Shown piece after piece: positions 11,005 through 22,400 of a DNA stretch of 64,000 bases. Location of the stretch: NCBI GenBank assembly GCA_036426205.1, contig CM071568.1, positions 222,940,966 to 223,004,965 on the forward strand, in the 5' to 3' direction. This DNA comes from Ascaphus truei. Its lineage: Eukaryota; Chordata; Amphibia; Anura; Ascaphidae. Position numbers and translations under genes: made by a program. Below the pieces are notes generated by a model. That model searched no databases. It had not been told where the DNA came from and saw only the letters and a program-made list of their open reading frames with translations. Positions within the stretch are counted from its first letter, which is position 1, and every line of letters begins with the position of its first letter.

Positions 11005-13698
11005 TTGACAGATACTAAGATTGAATTAAATATGCTTTTGACATCCAGGGCAGACAATTCGTTATGTTGGTCCAAGAGGAAATTTAACAAAAAAGCAAAC
11101 AGACCAGATACGATGCTGGCCCATCTGCTACGTAACAGACAGACCAACTACAATATCCAAGCGATTAGATTGAAATCAGGCTCCACCTCGGCCAATCCTA
11201 AAATCATAGTTAATGAATTTGGTAAATTCTATGAATCTTTAAACAACGGTGAGAAAGTGGCACATACCACAAAAATGAGTAAGTCACTAGGAGATTTCAT
11301 AGCAAACTCAAATTTGGCAAAGCTCACTGAGGCGGAAAGAGGGAGCCTAGGGGCAGATTTCACTGGGGAGGAATTAGCCACGGTAATAAAAGAATTGAAA
11401 CCATCAAAGGCCCCAGGCTCGGATGGCTTCTCGGGGCTGTACTATAAAAAGTTTTGCAAAGTGCTTACCCCAAGGCTGCTCCGAATGTTTAACGCAATAT
11501 TGGCGGGAGCCCCGATCCCCGGAGAGATGCTCCGGGCGTCTTTATCACTAATCCATAAATCAGGCAAAGATCCGCTGGAATGCAAAAGCTATAGGACAAT
11601 CTCCCTGATTAATACTGATATTAAAATCTACGCCAAACTGCTGGCCAATAGACTAAGTCAGATCCTGCCCAGACTGATACATCCAGATCAAGTCGGATTT
11701 ATTAAAGGTAGACAAGCAGCGGATAATACCCGACGAATCATTGATCTGATAGAATTGGCTAACAGAGGAAAATCACAAATTATGATGTTAAGTCTGGATG
11801 CCGAAAAATCGTTCGACAGGATCGACTGGCCGTATTTAAAAGAGACGCTCGGGGCGTTTGGATTTGGGGAACGGGTGAGTGAAGCGATTATGGCACTTTA
11901 CTCAGGCCCTACTGCTAAGGTCATACACCTGGGCTTTCCATCTGCCCAATTCCAAATTAAAAGTGGCACGAGACAGGGGTGCCCGTTATTCCCCCTCCTG
12001 TTTGCCCTTTGTATGGAACCCTTAGCAGCTCAGATCCGTGGCTGTCCTGATATAGTTGGGGTAAATATTGACTCGCAATCCCACAAAGCAGCTCTATACG
12101 CTGACGACATTCTATTATTACTTTCTCGACCCCTCACATCTCTGCCAAATCTATTTAATCTGTTAGACAAATTCACTAAAATATCTGGATTCAAAATCAA
12201 TCAATCTAAATCAGAAGCTCTAAACATCAGCCTCCCCACAGAGGTTGAAAAGCTACTAAAGCTAAATTTCAATTTTAATTGGAAACATAACCAGATTAAA
12301 TACTTGGGAGTCCATATTACTAAGGATGTTAGAGACATTTATAAGGCAAACTACTCCCCCCTCCTATTCAGATCACTAAAAGCTGACATCTCAAAATGGT
12401 CCTCCCAGAGAATCTCTTGGATAGGTAGGATACAGAGTATCAAAATGAATCTTCTCCCCCGTATCCTATACCTATTCCAAACACTGCCGGTGCCACTGAG
12501 ACTGAAAGACCTACTCTCGCTTCAGTCTGATATCTCCAAATTTATATGGAGAGGTAAAAAAACGAGAGTAAACAAATTGACCATGAAAAGACCCTCCACA
12601 GCAAGAGGCTTAGCGGTACGTTGTCTGTGGTCCTACTATAAAGCGGCGCAATTAAGCCAAATTGTCCAATGGCACTCCAACCCTGCATTGAAAAGATGGG
12701 TGGAAATAGAAAGGGCAATTTGTGCCCCGATAGAGCTGCAATCCTTGATCTGGCTCCCCAAAAAAGCACATACAGGTGCTGCCATGCCGCTTTCCTCTGT
12801 GACCAACTCGCTGTCAATATGGAACACGTCAAAGCACAATCACTCCCTCACCACTAAAAATTCCCTGATGTCCCCCCTTTGGGGGAACTCCGACTTCGCT
12901 CCTGGTCTGCAGTGCAGTATTACCTCTAGTTGGATAACGGCCGGATATACGCACCTTAGAAACTTGGAGGGCAGTGGTAACAAAATTAAATCATTTGAGC
13001 AAATCAGATCTGAAAAGAATATTCCCCATTCTTAATTTTTTAAGTACCTCCAGGTCCGAGCATTTTATAATAAACTAGCCCCTTATTCAGCGCTGACCAA
13101 TTTTGAAAAGCTCTGTCTGGCAGAATCAGACACTTCGGGACTCACATCGCAGTTATACGGAGAAGTGGTGGGTTCTGCTGACCACGGACAAGGACACCCG
13201 AGATACAAATCTCAGTGGGAATCTGACCTGGGAGAATCCCTAGAAGATGAGGACTGGAGCGATATCTATCTAGCGGCTGCCAAAAGCTCAATCTGCACCA
13301 CACTAAAGGAGAATGCATATAAGGTCCTAATGAGATGGTACCACACCCCACTAAAATTATCTAGGTATGTGCCAGGACTCTCCCCGCTGTGCCCTCGACA
13401 GTGCGGAGAGTCGGCAGACCTGTTACATATGCTGTGGTCTTGCCCTCGGATCGCACCTCTATGGGAAGAAATTCTTGTTTGGACTCAGAGGATCTTGGGC
13501 CTCCCGATTCCCCTAGACCCGTGGCTGTTCTTGCTGAACAGACCGCTAGAGGGGCTCTCAAGAGCAAACAACAAATTAATTGGGCACTTTTCCCTAGCAA
13601 CCCGATGTGAGATCACAGCAGTATGGAAACTTAACGTGATTCCTTCCATCCCCAAGATTCGAACAAGATTTGGTTTATCTGCCAGATGGAAAAGTTAA
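11005..13698 (+). pseudogene. L1 ORF2 reverse transcriptase and C-terminal zinc-knuckle region
   Basis: This is one frame, interrupted only by a TAA near 13033. In order it shows SKAPGSDGFSGLYYKKF (RT block 0-1), SYRTISLINTDIKIYAKLLA, QVGFIKGRQAADNTR, LSLDAEKSFDRIDW, GTRQGCPLFPLLFAL and the catalytic ALYADDILLLL near 12100, followed by the thumb. After the stop come the conserved C-terminal segments and CPRQCGESADLLHMLWSCP, the CCHC-like knuckle of L1 ORF2. Motif order and length are those of the L1/Tx1 group. RT residues look intact, but the stop removes the C-terminus. Confidence 0.9.
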
Positions 13699-14284
13699 CG
13701 AGTCTAGTTAACGACACTGGCATCAATTATCTAAAGATCTGGTTACCTTGGTTGGCCCAAACAGACATACCCGGGGTGGAACGGGCCACAATTTGGCATT
13801 GATAGCACTAGATGCATTCTCCTTTGGCAGGTCCAGCCTATATTTCATCTTGTTATTAAAATCATCAGGGAATCGGCAAACAGGTCATAGAAGTTCCTTG
13901 ACAACAGGCGTACGTGCACGGGCTCAAATAAGTAGGTCTTAGTGATCCTAGCTGAAAAAGCACCCTCCGAGATCCACTTTCACCTCAACGAGAAGACATG
14001 CCTCCCCCAATCCTATATCCTCCCTCCCTTATGTATCTCCCCACACTCCCCCGGCATCCAGCGGTGAGTTATATATCTCCTGATACGACGGTAGATATCA
14101 AGACACCGAAAGATGGATGCTGTCTAAGTTAGTCTCGTCTTGTGTTGTCCTGTCGTCATCCTACACACACTGTATTAATTTGTAAGACTATATCATATGT
14201 ACTTCCCTTGATTGGGTTTATGCCATGTTATGATTTGTACCTGTACATTATTTAAATAAAAATTACAAGTTACAAAAAAAAAAA
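13699..14284 (+). other. 3' UTR and poly(A) of the first L1
   Basis: The non-coding tail contains AATAAA about 20 bases before the final A run. The next bases, ATAAGTTTATG, may hold one copy of a target duplication. Confidence 0.7.
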
Positions 14285-14436
14285 ATAAGTTTATGATTCA
14301 AGAATTTTTTTTATTTTTGGCTTAACACTTGAGATCTAGTTATTGGCTTTTTCCTGGTGTCTCTTGTGAACGATTTGTCACTCTGCCATGTATATTTGTC
14401 CTTCTATGATGCACACTTGTTCTCCTTGACATTATG

Positions 14437-15117
14437 TCAGATTGCTGTGCCAAGGGTGGTGTTTGGATAATCATCGGTGGCTGTGGCAAAGGTGGTGTTT
14501 GAATAATCATTGGTGGCTGTGGCAAGGGTGATTTGGATAATCATCTGTGGCTGTGGCAAGGGTGGTGTTTGGATAATCATTGTTAGCTGTGGCAAGGGTG
14601 GGGTTTGTTCTACAATAATCGGTGGTTGTGCCAAGGGTGGTGTTGATGGATTATTTCTATCTGGCTGTGCCAAGTGTGGTGTTGATGGAATAGTTGTCGC
14701 TGGTTGTGCCAAGGGAGGACTTAGTAGCATTAGTTGATCGGCCTGTTGTAAAGGAGCATTATACATTTTGACTTTTTTCTTCATGGTGTGTCCTGCCACA
14801 CGTTTATTCCATGTAGAAGATTGTGCAACAATATTTGGGATTTCATTTTCTCTTCTGTGTTTTTTTAATTTTTGCAGATGTGTCTGTAATTAGGTCATGG
14901 GAGATGCTTCAATAACGGATGCCGGTGATGGTTCAGTGACAGTTGGAGAACACAATTTAAAGAGTCTTTGGGGAGACGCTTCACTATGTGTTATTTGAGA
15001 ATGTGGTACAGATGTCTCTGGTGAAAAGACAGCACAATCTAAGGCTGTGGCCACAATAGCGCTGACCACGCTCATGCTTGAGAGCAGTGACGTCACCAGC
15101 TCTCCAAGCATGAGCAC
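14437..15117 (-). pseudogene. Proline-rich repeat protein fragment, unknown family
   Basis: The reverse frame 14437-14799 (120 codons) repeats a unit close to PPLAQPPMIIQT, encoded by an array of about 33-36-bp units at 14450-14725. Upstream on the same strand, 14890-15117 gives an ORF with SPETSVPHSQITHSEASPQR. Between the two lies a stretch that could be an intron, but this is not demonstrated. Accessory Myb/SANT-like proteins of Harbinger transposons often have Pro-rich tails, so such an origin is possible. No DNA-binding domain is visible. A chance ORF through a VNTR cannot be excluded. Confidence 0.3.
14450..14725. repeat. VNTR, unit of about 33-36 bp
   Basis: The core GGCTGTGGCAAGGGTGGTGT recurs about eight times, separated by TTTGGATAATCAT-like spacers. 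Later units are more diverged. Confidence 0.9.
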
Positions 15118-15352
15118 CTGGTGTCCTGCCTATTTTGCAAGCACGCGCGGGGGGGACATTGCGGGTAAGTTGAGCGTGCTTGAAAGTCTCTTTTTTTGTT
15201 TACGCAAGCGGCAAGCGTGGGTGAGCGTCCATGCCCACGCACGAACACGCGCGCACACCTTGTGAGCGGGGACGGGACAATTTCACTTGCTAAAACTAAC
15301 CTCAGCAAGCACCGCACAGTCAGCACGCTCAACGCTAGCATGGCTGCAGCCT
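15042..15352. mobile_element. MITE with TA target duplication
   Basis: The termini AGGCTGTGGCCACAATAGCG and, on the reverse strand, AGGCTGCAGCCATGCTAGCG are inverted repeats that continue for about 30 bases. TA lies at both ends (15040-15041 and 15353-15354). The inside is GC-rich with CGCGC runs and one TGACGTCA. There is no transposase. TA duplication suggests mobilisation by a Tc1/mariner-type enzyme. If the A/T next to TA belongs to the duplication, a Harbinger-like reading is also possible. Confidence 0.7.
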
Positions 15353-15359
15353 TAGGATC

Positions 15360-16400
15360 CATTTTCTGATGATGCAGTAAAGCGTAATTCAGAGGCAAAT
15401 GCAGTGGCATGCATCTCATTTTGTTTTATGAAACTTGCAGCAATGGATAGCATAGAGCTATTGAGAATGTTAAATTAAGCTGTATTCTGCAGTAATATTT
15501 CTTTAATATTTTTTTTATTTCAGCTACCAACTAATTCAGATTTCAAATAGTTTTCTAGGCTGAAATCTCCCACTATATGATTGTTTACTGTCTATACAAC
15601 CTGTCTGGATCAGAGAAATAATGGCTAATACCACTTACAGGGGGATTTATAGTGGTTCAAGATTTGAGGAAAACACATTCTGATCTTTACTAACCAAAGC
15701 ATTGAAGTCAGGTTTGTTGGAGATAAAACCTGCCATAATTGATGTACAGTATATGCGATTATCAAATTGTATTTATTCAAAAGTCACCTTATTTTTTGGT
15801 TATGAATAGTGTACTAGGAAAACCCAGTACATTGACTCAAAGGGGCCTATTCAGGTATTTTCGATATGTGAGTTATAAATAGTTTTGAGCACTTCTTGAG
15901 CAACTTTGCATGTGTAGCTATTAAGAAAGCTCCAATAACATACCAAACTCGCTTGAAACCTGCTTCATCCGATTGGTCGTGCTCCCACTCAGACAAACTA
16001 AGTGGGAGCTCCAAAAAATTCTCAAACTCGCATTTTTTTTGAGAAATCGAGATATTCATGTAGCTCCGAGATTCACATAGTGGCTGCAACTTGCACATTC
16101 TGATCTCGTCACCTGAAGGGTTTTCAGATGGGATCCGCGATGTTACTGAGGACACCATTAATTTTTACTACATCGGATTCAAGCCAGGTGTCTCCAGAGC
16201 TGACATGCATTAATACCAGCTCCGGAGACCCCCTGCTTCCATCCTATGTAATAAAAAATATATATATAGGTAGCTTCATTACCTGAGCGGCTCACATCAT
16301 GGAGAGAATGAGGGCCTGAGTCAAAGTTTTAGCAGTCGAGCAACAGAGGAAAGAAAGTATCTTTGTTGTATTGCGGAGGAAAAAGCAACATGTTTTAGAT
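15360..16400. other. Non-coding, with a fragment of the 34-35 kb foldback family
   Basis: Between 16185 and 16290 the words TCTCCAGAGCTGA, CTCCGGAGACCCCCTGCTTCC and GCTTCATTACC match the foldback repeats at 28.5-29.3 and 34.5-35.7 kb. A possible repeat start, GGGGCCTATTCAGGTA, lies at 15842. Nothing coding was recognised. Confidence 0.5.
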
Positions 16401-16404
16401 ATGT

Positions 16405-16771
16405 TTTGAATGTGAGGGGCGAATACCAAAGTATTCGTGAGTCAAATGTGAGGCCATCTGTCCGACAGCTAAAGCTTGGCCGAAATTGGGTCATGCAACA
16501 GGACAATGATTCCAAGCACACCAGCAAATCTACAACAGAATAGCTGAAAAAGAAAAGAATCAAGGTGTTGCAATGGCCCAGTCAAAGTACAGACCTCAAC
16601 CCGATTGAACTGCTGTGGCTGGACCTTAAGAGAGCTATGCATAAACACATGCCCACAAACCTCAATGAACTGAAGCAACGTTGTAAAGAAGAGTGGGCCA
16701 AAATGCCTCCACAACGATGTGAGAGACTGATAGTCATACAGAAAACGATGACTTCAAATTATTGCTGCTAA
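16405..16771 (+). pseudogene. Tc1 transposase C-terminal fragment (DD34E type)
   Basis: The DDE transposase cuts and inserts the element at TA. The fragment reads VRPSVRQLKLGRNWVMQQDN, with the second catalytic Asp in QQDND. It continues SKHTSK, an in-frame TAG, and KVLQWPSQSTDLNPIELLW, with the third catalytic residue Glu at the 34-residue spacing typical of Tc1. The tail CKEEWAKMPPQRCERLI is conserved in fish and frog Tc1 elements. The stop and the missing N-terminus make it inactive. Confidence 0.85.
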
Positions 16772-17013
16772 AGGTGGTTCTACAAGTAATTGAATCATAA
16801 GGTATACTTAGTTTTTCACACATGGCTTCTCCATTTTGGCTTTATTTTTGATAAATAAATCATGACACAATGTAATATGTCATGTATTGTTGTTCATCTG
16901 AGATTGTATTTACCTAATTTTAAGAACTGCTAAGGAACAGATGATTGTTATTATGTCCTGATATGTAAAACCATAGAATTCAAAGAGGCTGTACTTTCTT
17001 TTTCACACCACTG
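16405..17013 (+). mobile_element. Tc1-like transposon, 5'-truncated
   Basis: The right part of a Tc1-like element contains the transposase C-terminus (16405-16771) and a right end whose reverse complement starts CAGTGGTGTGAAAAAGAAAG, followed by TA at 17014-17015. The left end and the N-terminal transposase are missing. The terminal repeat at 5391 belongs to the same family. Confidence 0.85.
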
Positions 17014-17119
17014 TATGTATACTGTATGGAACGCATATGTGTTCCATTTAATTTGTGAGCATGTTTCGTAAAGGTATTTTCCACTTGAATGAAATGCATG
17101 CCTTTTCCTCTAAACTCCT

Positions 17120-18532
17120 TCAATGGTTGTATTCTCTGGCTTGCTCCATTTTCTCACCACCTATTCTCTCCTAGACCCTCTACAATCTGGCTTCCGCACT
17201 GCTCACTCCACTGAAACATCCCTCACTAAAATAACTAATGACGTCCATGCTTCCAAAGACAAAGAGCATTACACTCTGCTCATATTACTCGACTTCTCTG
17301 CAGCATTTGATACTGTGGACCATCCTCGTCTGCTTCACATTCTCCATACTCTTGGTATCTGTAACAAAGCTCTATCCCGGAAATCCTCTTACCTCTCCCA
17401 TCGTACCTCAGTGTCTCTTTTGTTAACACCTCCTACTCCTGTATCGATATCTCTGTGGGGGTATCCCAGGGCTCTGTCCTTGGACCTCTTCTCTTTTCTC
17501 TTTACACACTCTCTCGGTGACCTAATCACATCTCTTCAGTTCAAATATACATCTGTGCTGATGTCACGCAAATGTACTTTTCAATCCCTGACCTTACTTC
17601 TGCTGTACAGACCAAAGTTTCTGAATGTCTCTCCACTATATCATCCTGGATGCCCCTCCGCCGACTCAAACTTAACATATCAAAATTAAGTTTATCATAT
17701 TTCCTCCCAAACCTGGCCTACTACCTCCTTCTACATTACTGTTGGAAGCAATAGCATACACCCAGTATCGAAGCATGCTGCCTAGGGGTCACACTCGACG
17801 CCTCTATCACATTCACCTCTCACATTCAAAAGGTAACTAAAACCTGTCGTTTTTCCCTCTGCAATATTACAAAGATACGCCCTTTCCTCTGTTGCTCTAC
17901 TACTAAAATGTCTGACAGTTCCTCATTCTCTCCCTTCTCGACTACTGTAACCTCCTGCTGTCTGGCCTGCCTGAAACTCACTTGTCTTCCCTACAATTTA
18001 TCCTAAATGATGCTGCCAGAATCACTTTTCTCTTTACTAAATATTTCTCAGGGTCTCACCTGCTGAAATCTCTCTTCTGACTTCCTATCAAATCCTGTAT
18101 ACTGTAACACACTCACTTCTCCTAATTTTTAAGGCTTTACACTCTTCTGCCACTCCTTACATCTCCGCCCTAATTTCTCAAGTTTGTTTCGTTTTCTTTA
18201 AGACCCATCTTAAAACACACCTCCTTATCAAAGCATATTAGTAGCTCTGTGGCTGATACTTTACACCTCATACATCGACCTTGAACCCTTGCAGACGCAC
18301 TAAACAGAACACCTTCCTACTGTCTCTGTACGTTCTTACTACTTACCAATTAGATTGTAAGCTATTCGGGGCAGGGACTCCTTTTCCTAAATGTTACTTT
18401 TATGTCTGAAGCACATCTTTCCATTAGGTGTTATTTGTATTATTTGTTATTTATATCATGTGACGTGTATTACTGCTGTGAAGCGCTATGTACATTAATG
18501 GCGCTATATAAATAAAGATATACATACATACA
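17120..18532 (+). mobile_element. CR1/L2-type LINE, 5'-truncated
   Basis: An RT fragment is followed by a 3' region with ATTAGATTGTAAGCTATTCG and the tail GCGCTATATAAATAAAG leading into an ATAC microsatellite-like end. Such short-repeat 3' ends are characteristic of CR1/L2 LINEs. A second copy of this tail lies in reverse at 63.87-64 kb. Confidence 0.8.
17150..18260 (+). pseudogene. CR1/L2-type reverse transcriptase fragment
   Basis: The frame 17123-17689 shows LLDPLQSGFRTAHSTETSL, LLILLDFSAAFDTVDHPRLL (first catalytic Asp) and a frameshifted GVPQGS-like segment ([18 protein letters not shown]). The YADD box is degraded: YICADVTQMY near 17545-17575 has Val for the second Asp. Further segments in other frames (CLGVTLDAS, HIQKVTKTCRFSL, RLLLLS-like) continue to about 18260. 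Frameshifts are numerous, so this copy is long dead. Confidence 0.8.
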
Positions 18533-18539
18533 GTATGTG

Positions 18540-19560
18540 TTCCATTCAATTCTGTTCATGCTCACTCTAAAACTATTGGATGGAACGCATACTGTGTATG
18601 TTTCATAAAATTAATGTGCATGTGTGCAGGATCTACAATGCAATGAGATGCCGAAAAGGTAGATGTTACCTTAATTAGCGAATAGTAATGTTCTATAATT
18701 TGGTCTCTACAAGGTGTTGACGTTTAGAGAACTTAAGGATCAATAAAACAAGGAAAGAAACGAGAATTAAAACAATAGCAGCAGTGGAGCTTTGCATGGC
18801 ATTAACAATAACATTACTTAAAAACAAGCACACTCAAACTAGTCCACTTGAACACTACTGAGTTGCACACCCCTGATATAATGAAACTGAGTAATAACTG
18901 TAGTTATTAAAAATGTCTTCACATCAGTTTTAGTTACTGATTACTCCAGACCACAGTCCTCAGATGCTTTAATAGTCCACTAATTGTTGTATTTCATGTT
19001 CTTCAATTTTGCAGTAGAGTACAGTATTTATACTGCTGACCAATTGCAGCTAAAATAGCTCTCCTCAAATTGTTAGGTATAGCCTTCTTACCACTGGAGC
19101 CATCAATGTTCCCATTTCTGGCTCACTCAGCATAAAGTTAAAAAGCCACATGATGTTGAAAGATTAATTGGGCAAATTTATGTGGCTGTCCCCTGCAGTG
19201 TGTAGCATATCTTTCCAAAATTTCCATGGGTATTATCGAAAGAGGGAAGTCCTCTACGGGATTTCCACTGACTGTGATACATGTGCATTTATGCCTCCTT
19301 GGTTTAGTTGCCGCAGGTGTGCTTTGGCAAACAGGGACAGTTAACTGCTCAAGGTTGCCACTTTTATGCAGGTCAGTCACAGTAGCATGGGGGGGGGGGT
19401 CATATGCACAATTTCATCATTGCTGAATGAGCAGAACGGTATGGGAGTCCCACCATCTGGGTATTGCTTGGGGTGTTTAGGGGGGAGAGGCTTCCTCCAA
19501 ATATCATGGTCTCTCTTGCCGCAGTCTATCGACAAGCGAATAGAGACCATATACTGATGG
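18540..19560. other. No recognised gene
   Basis: I see only unassigned sequence with a G run at 19391-19399. Short ORFs here have no recognisable motif. Confidence 0.3.
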
Positions 19561-19563
19561 GAT

Positions 19564-19577
19564 GGCCGTTATTCGAA
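19564..19577 (+). repeat. Shared motif GGCCGTTATTCGAA upstream of forkhead copy 1
   Basis: The same 14 bases occur in reverse at 61736-61749, about 450 bp upstream of forkhead copy 2, and in reverse near 27178-27191. At the two forkhead loci the similarity extends about 50 bp further (CAGTTTTC, GCTGTATTCCA). It may be a transposon terminus or part of a duplicated 5' region. Confidence 0.5.
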
Positions 19578-20096
19578 TGGATCTCAAATCAGTTTTCATG
19601 TTGACCGCTGTATTCCATTCGGTATTTCCGCGTTTTGACCACTATACATGCCGCGTTCGCACAATCCGACACTGGGCAGCCACACGCGGTTGATCTGTTA
19701 AATTTAATGGTTTATTGTTTCTTTGGATGCAATTCTTCGCAGAAGTTAATGAATTATAATTTGGTTGCTATTCTTTGCGTAGCCGCCAGGTGGCAGAAAT
19801 TGATGCATTTAATGAATTGTATTGAATTGTAATGTGCATGGTACAGTGCTACATTATACATTATTTTGCTACAATGTAAGGGTGCAGGTGTTTAAAACAG
19901 ATAGCACCCACGTCTATACTGGTACATACTTACAGTGAACCATTGTGAATTCACTTTGATTTTTCGAAGACGTTATCAAATCAGGCGTTCTTAATAAAAA
20001 GCTTTAAATACTCAATGTGTACCTTTTTCTTTCCCCGCAATTGCTGAGCTGAGTGGACATTATGGCTACACCACAGGCGTATAAAAATCTGACTGT

Positions 20097-20556
20097 AGTT
20101 ATGCATTTTTAATATATTCGGCAATAAATGCTGCAGCAGATAAAATGGCGACTGTATCTGAAATATATGAATATTTGATTTCGAACTACGATTTTTACAA
20201 CTTTTCACCAGACGTTCATGGGTGGAAGCGTGAGATAAGAAAAACCTTAAGTTACGATCAGTGTTTTTTTTTGCATTGCCCCTCCTGCCGGAGAGATTTG
20301 CGGGTATTGGGGTGTCATGCCAGAATTTCACAGTATGTTTGATCATGGCAATTTCAAAAGAAGAAAGGTCGGTTTTAACCCATATAAGAATCGTCAATCC
20401 CGATCCAGCAATGTGCCGGCAACAGCACCAGCACCAGCCGGTCCAACCGTCAGTGATAACATGGTGAACGGCAATCCTTTGTACCTGTCCCCACCTGAAT
20501 ACCTGGAAAATTTCCAGCCTGAGCATGATTTCGTGTACAGGTACCAGCAAGCTTGA
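20097..20556 (+). pseudogene. Forkhead (winged-helix) domain gene fragment, copy 1
   Basis: Forkhead proteins are nuclear DNA-binding transcription factors. The translation SYAFLIYSAIN, VSEIYEYLISNYDFYNF, GWKREIRKTLSYDQCFF and then, after a frameshift near 20330, MFDHGNFKRRKVGFNPYK follows the forkhead order: SYIALI, helix 1-2, GWQNSIRHNLS recognition helix, CF, and the basic wing end MFExGNFRRRR. A short tail (GPTVSDN, PLYLSPPEYLENF) ends at TGA 20554-20556. A stop (TAA) upstream of SYAFL and the frameshift indicate a pseudogene, or a gene with an unseen structure. The recognition helix deviates from consensus (WKREIRKTLS for WQNSIRHNLS). A homologous copy lies in reverse at 61 kb. The Fox subfamily cannot be named. 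Confidence 0.8.
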
Positions 20557-20562
20557 ATTTAC

Positions 20563-20972
20563 CAGCTAAGGGGCGATATATAATTATTTATATCCACCTC
20601 TTTGAAGAAAGTCTGAGTGCTGATCGATCCACCATCAATGATGACAGTTATATCAAGGAAATTAACCCTTTCCTGACTATATTCGCAGAAGAATTTTAAG
20701 TTCAGGGTATTATCATTTAGATAGTGGATAAATCTCACCAGACTTTCCTCATCTCCTCTCCATATAAAGAAAATATCGTCAATGTAGCGCCGCCATTGAC
20801 GATATTTTCTTTATATGGAGAGGAGATGAGGAAAGTCTGGTGAGATTTATCCACTATCTAAATGATAATACCCTGAACTTAAAATTGTCCTGTAGTCAGG
20901 AAAGGGTTAATTTCCTTGATATAACTGTCATCATTGATGTGGATCGATAAATAATTATATATCGCCCCTTAG
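20563..20972. repeat. Large palindrome at the PLE 5' end
   Basis: The left arm (20563 to about 20790) and right arm (about 20793 to 20972) are inverted copies. Each encodes the same PLE reverse-transcriptase segment on opposite strands. The right arm lacks about 33 bases that the left arm keeps (between GATCGAT and AAATAATT), plus a smaller change near 20885. Such 5' inverted partial copies are a known feature of Penelope insertions. Confidence 0.85.
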
Positions 20973-21873
20973 CTGTCATCACCCCAAATGGCTAAAAAAT
21001 GTGCCATATGGACAATTGAGGCGCATTAGAAGAAATTGTTCTAATGACAATACCTTCCAGGAACAATCTCTTTTCCTGCAGGATAGATTTAAAGAAAAAA
21101 ACTATGAAAACAAGATCATAAAAGATGCAGTAGAAAGAGTAGAAGTTCTGGAAAGAAAAAACCTTCTGATGGAAAATGTGAAAATGAAGCCCAAAAAGAA
21201 CTTTGATTTTACGTTTATAACAAACTATAATAGACAGTCTGAGAGGATAACTAAAATAGTTCGCAAATATTGGCATATCATCAAAAATGATTCAATATTG
21301 GGTGACATAGTCCCCGACCAACCAATGGTAATTTTTAAGAAAGCTAATACTTTAAAAAATAGATTAGCACCGAGTGCATTACCTAAGATTAATAATAACA
21401 ATAACAGGTGGTTGCCACAAATTAAGGGCTTCTTTGGATGCACAACATGCACTGCATGTAAATACAGAGCAGACGATAAATTTGGATTTATGTCAAATAT
21501 CTCTAAGAAAAAATTTCAGATTAAGCAACATACCACATGTAAATCTGACTATGTTATTTATCTAATACAATGTCCTTGTGGGCTACAATATGTGGGTCAA
21601 ACCACTCGGCCCATAAGGACACGTGTTTTAGAACATGTGGGTAATATTAGAAGGGGGATAACGACCCATTTATTATCCCATCATTTCATTTTAAAACACA
21701 ATGGCGACCCATCTGGCCTGAGGTTTACTGTCCTTGAGCATGTGCTGCCCCATTGGAGAGGTGGTGATAGAAACACAGCACTCAAAAAAAGAGAAAGCTT
21801 TTGGATTTTTTCATTGAAAACTTTAGTTCCTCAGGGCCTAAATGTAGATTTTGAATTGGGTGCCTTTTTATAA
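20792..21873 (+). pseudogene. Penelope RT (C-terminal part) with GIY-YIG endonuclease
   Basis: PLE proteins combine a telomerase-related RT with a GIY-YIG nuclease. From the palindrome the frame reads IDDIFFIWRGDEESLV (catalytic Asp-Asp), YLNDNTLNLK and NFLDITV, then breaks at a deletion. The frame 21001-21873 is open for 290 codons: PYGQLRRIRRNCS thumb, linker with GCTTCTACK (paired Cys), YVIYLIQCPCGLQYVGQTTR (GIY-YIG core), RVLEHVGNI (Arg, Glu-His) and WRGGDRNTALKKRESFW. The nuclease half looks intact. The N-terminal RT is missing and the 5' part is disrupted. Confidence 0.9.
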
Positions 21874-22400
21874 GAAAACTCCTTTTTTTAAATAAAAGCC
21901 TCTCTTTTCTAATGAATTGCAAAAATATTTTTAAATATTTTTTAATATTTTTATATTTTTAATATTTTTTTATATTTTGTATCATCTGCTCTGTATATGT
22001 GTACAGTTTTTGGGTATTTTGATATATGAGTTATGAGATTCCTGTTTCCAAAAGTTTCTTCACCTAAATACTTTTTGTTTCATGTCTTTCAAGATACATC
22101 CATCGTTGTTCCTTAAATTTAAAGATAGGAATTAGTTTTAATATTTTTGTTTATTGATTTTTGTGTATAATAATAAAATTGTATGTATAATCTTAATTTG
22201 ATTCTTCCCTTATGTAGTTTAAGGGAGAATCTTTTTATTATGGACTTTTTATGAATTGTATAAACTTTTGTTCTTAATACTACACCTAGATATATGGGAG
22301 AGACATTATAGCTGCCCAGAAGCTAGGGTGTTTTAATAGTTAACCTTTTGGAGGAGGGGTTACTATGAGTTCAAGTGGGTATAAAAAGACCCCTAGAGCA

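Larger units (their letters stand above)
9500..14284 (+). mobile_element. L1-type LINE, first copy (ORF2, 3' UTR, poly(A))
   Basis: The element holds an almost complete ORF2 (9998-13698), a roughly 580-bp 3' UTR ending in AATAAA and a run of about 12 A at 14273-14284. ORF1 was not found upstream. The 9500-9997 part is probably the inter-ORF spacer of a 5'-truncated insertion. Lesions are few: one frameshift in the endonuclease and two in-frame TAA codons (about 10972 and 13033). That suggests a fairly recent copy. No flanking duplication could be confirmed. Confidence 0.8.
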
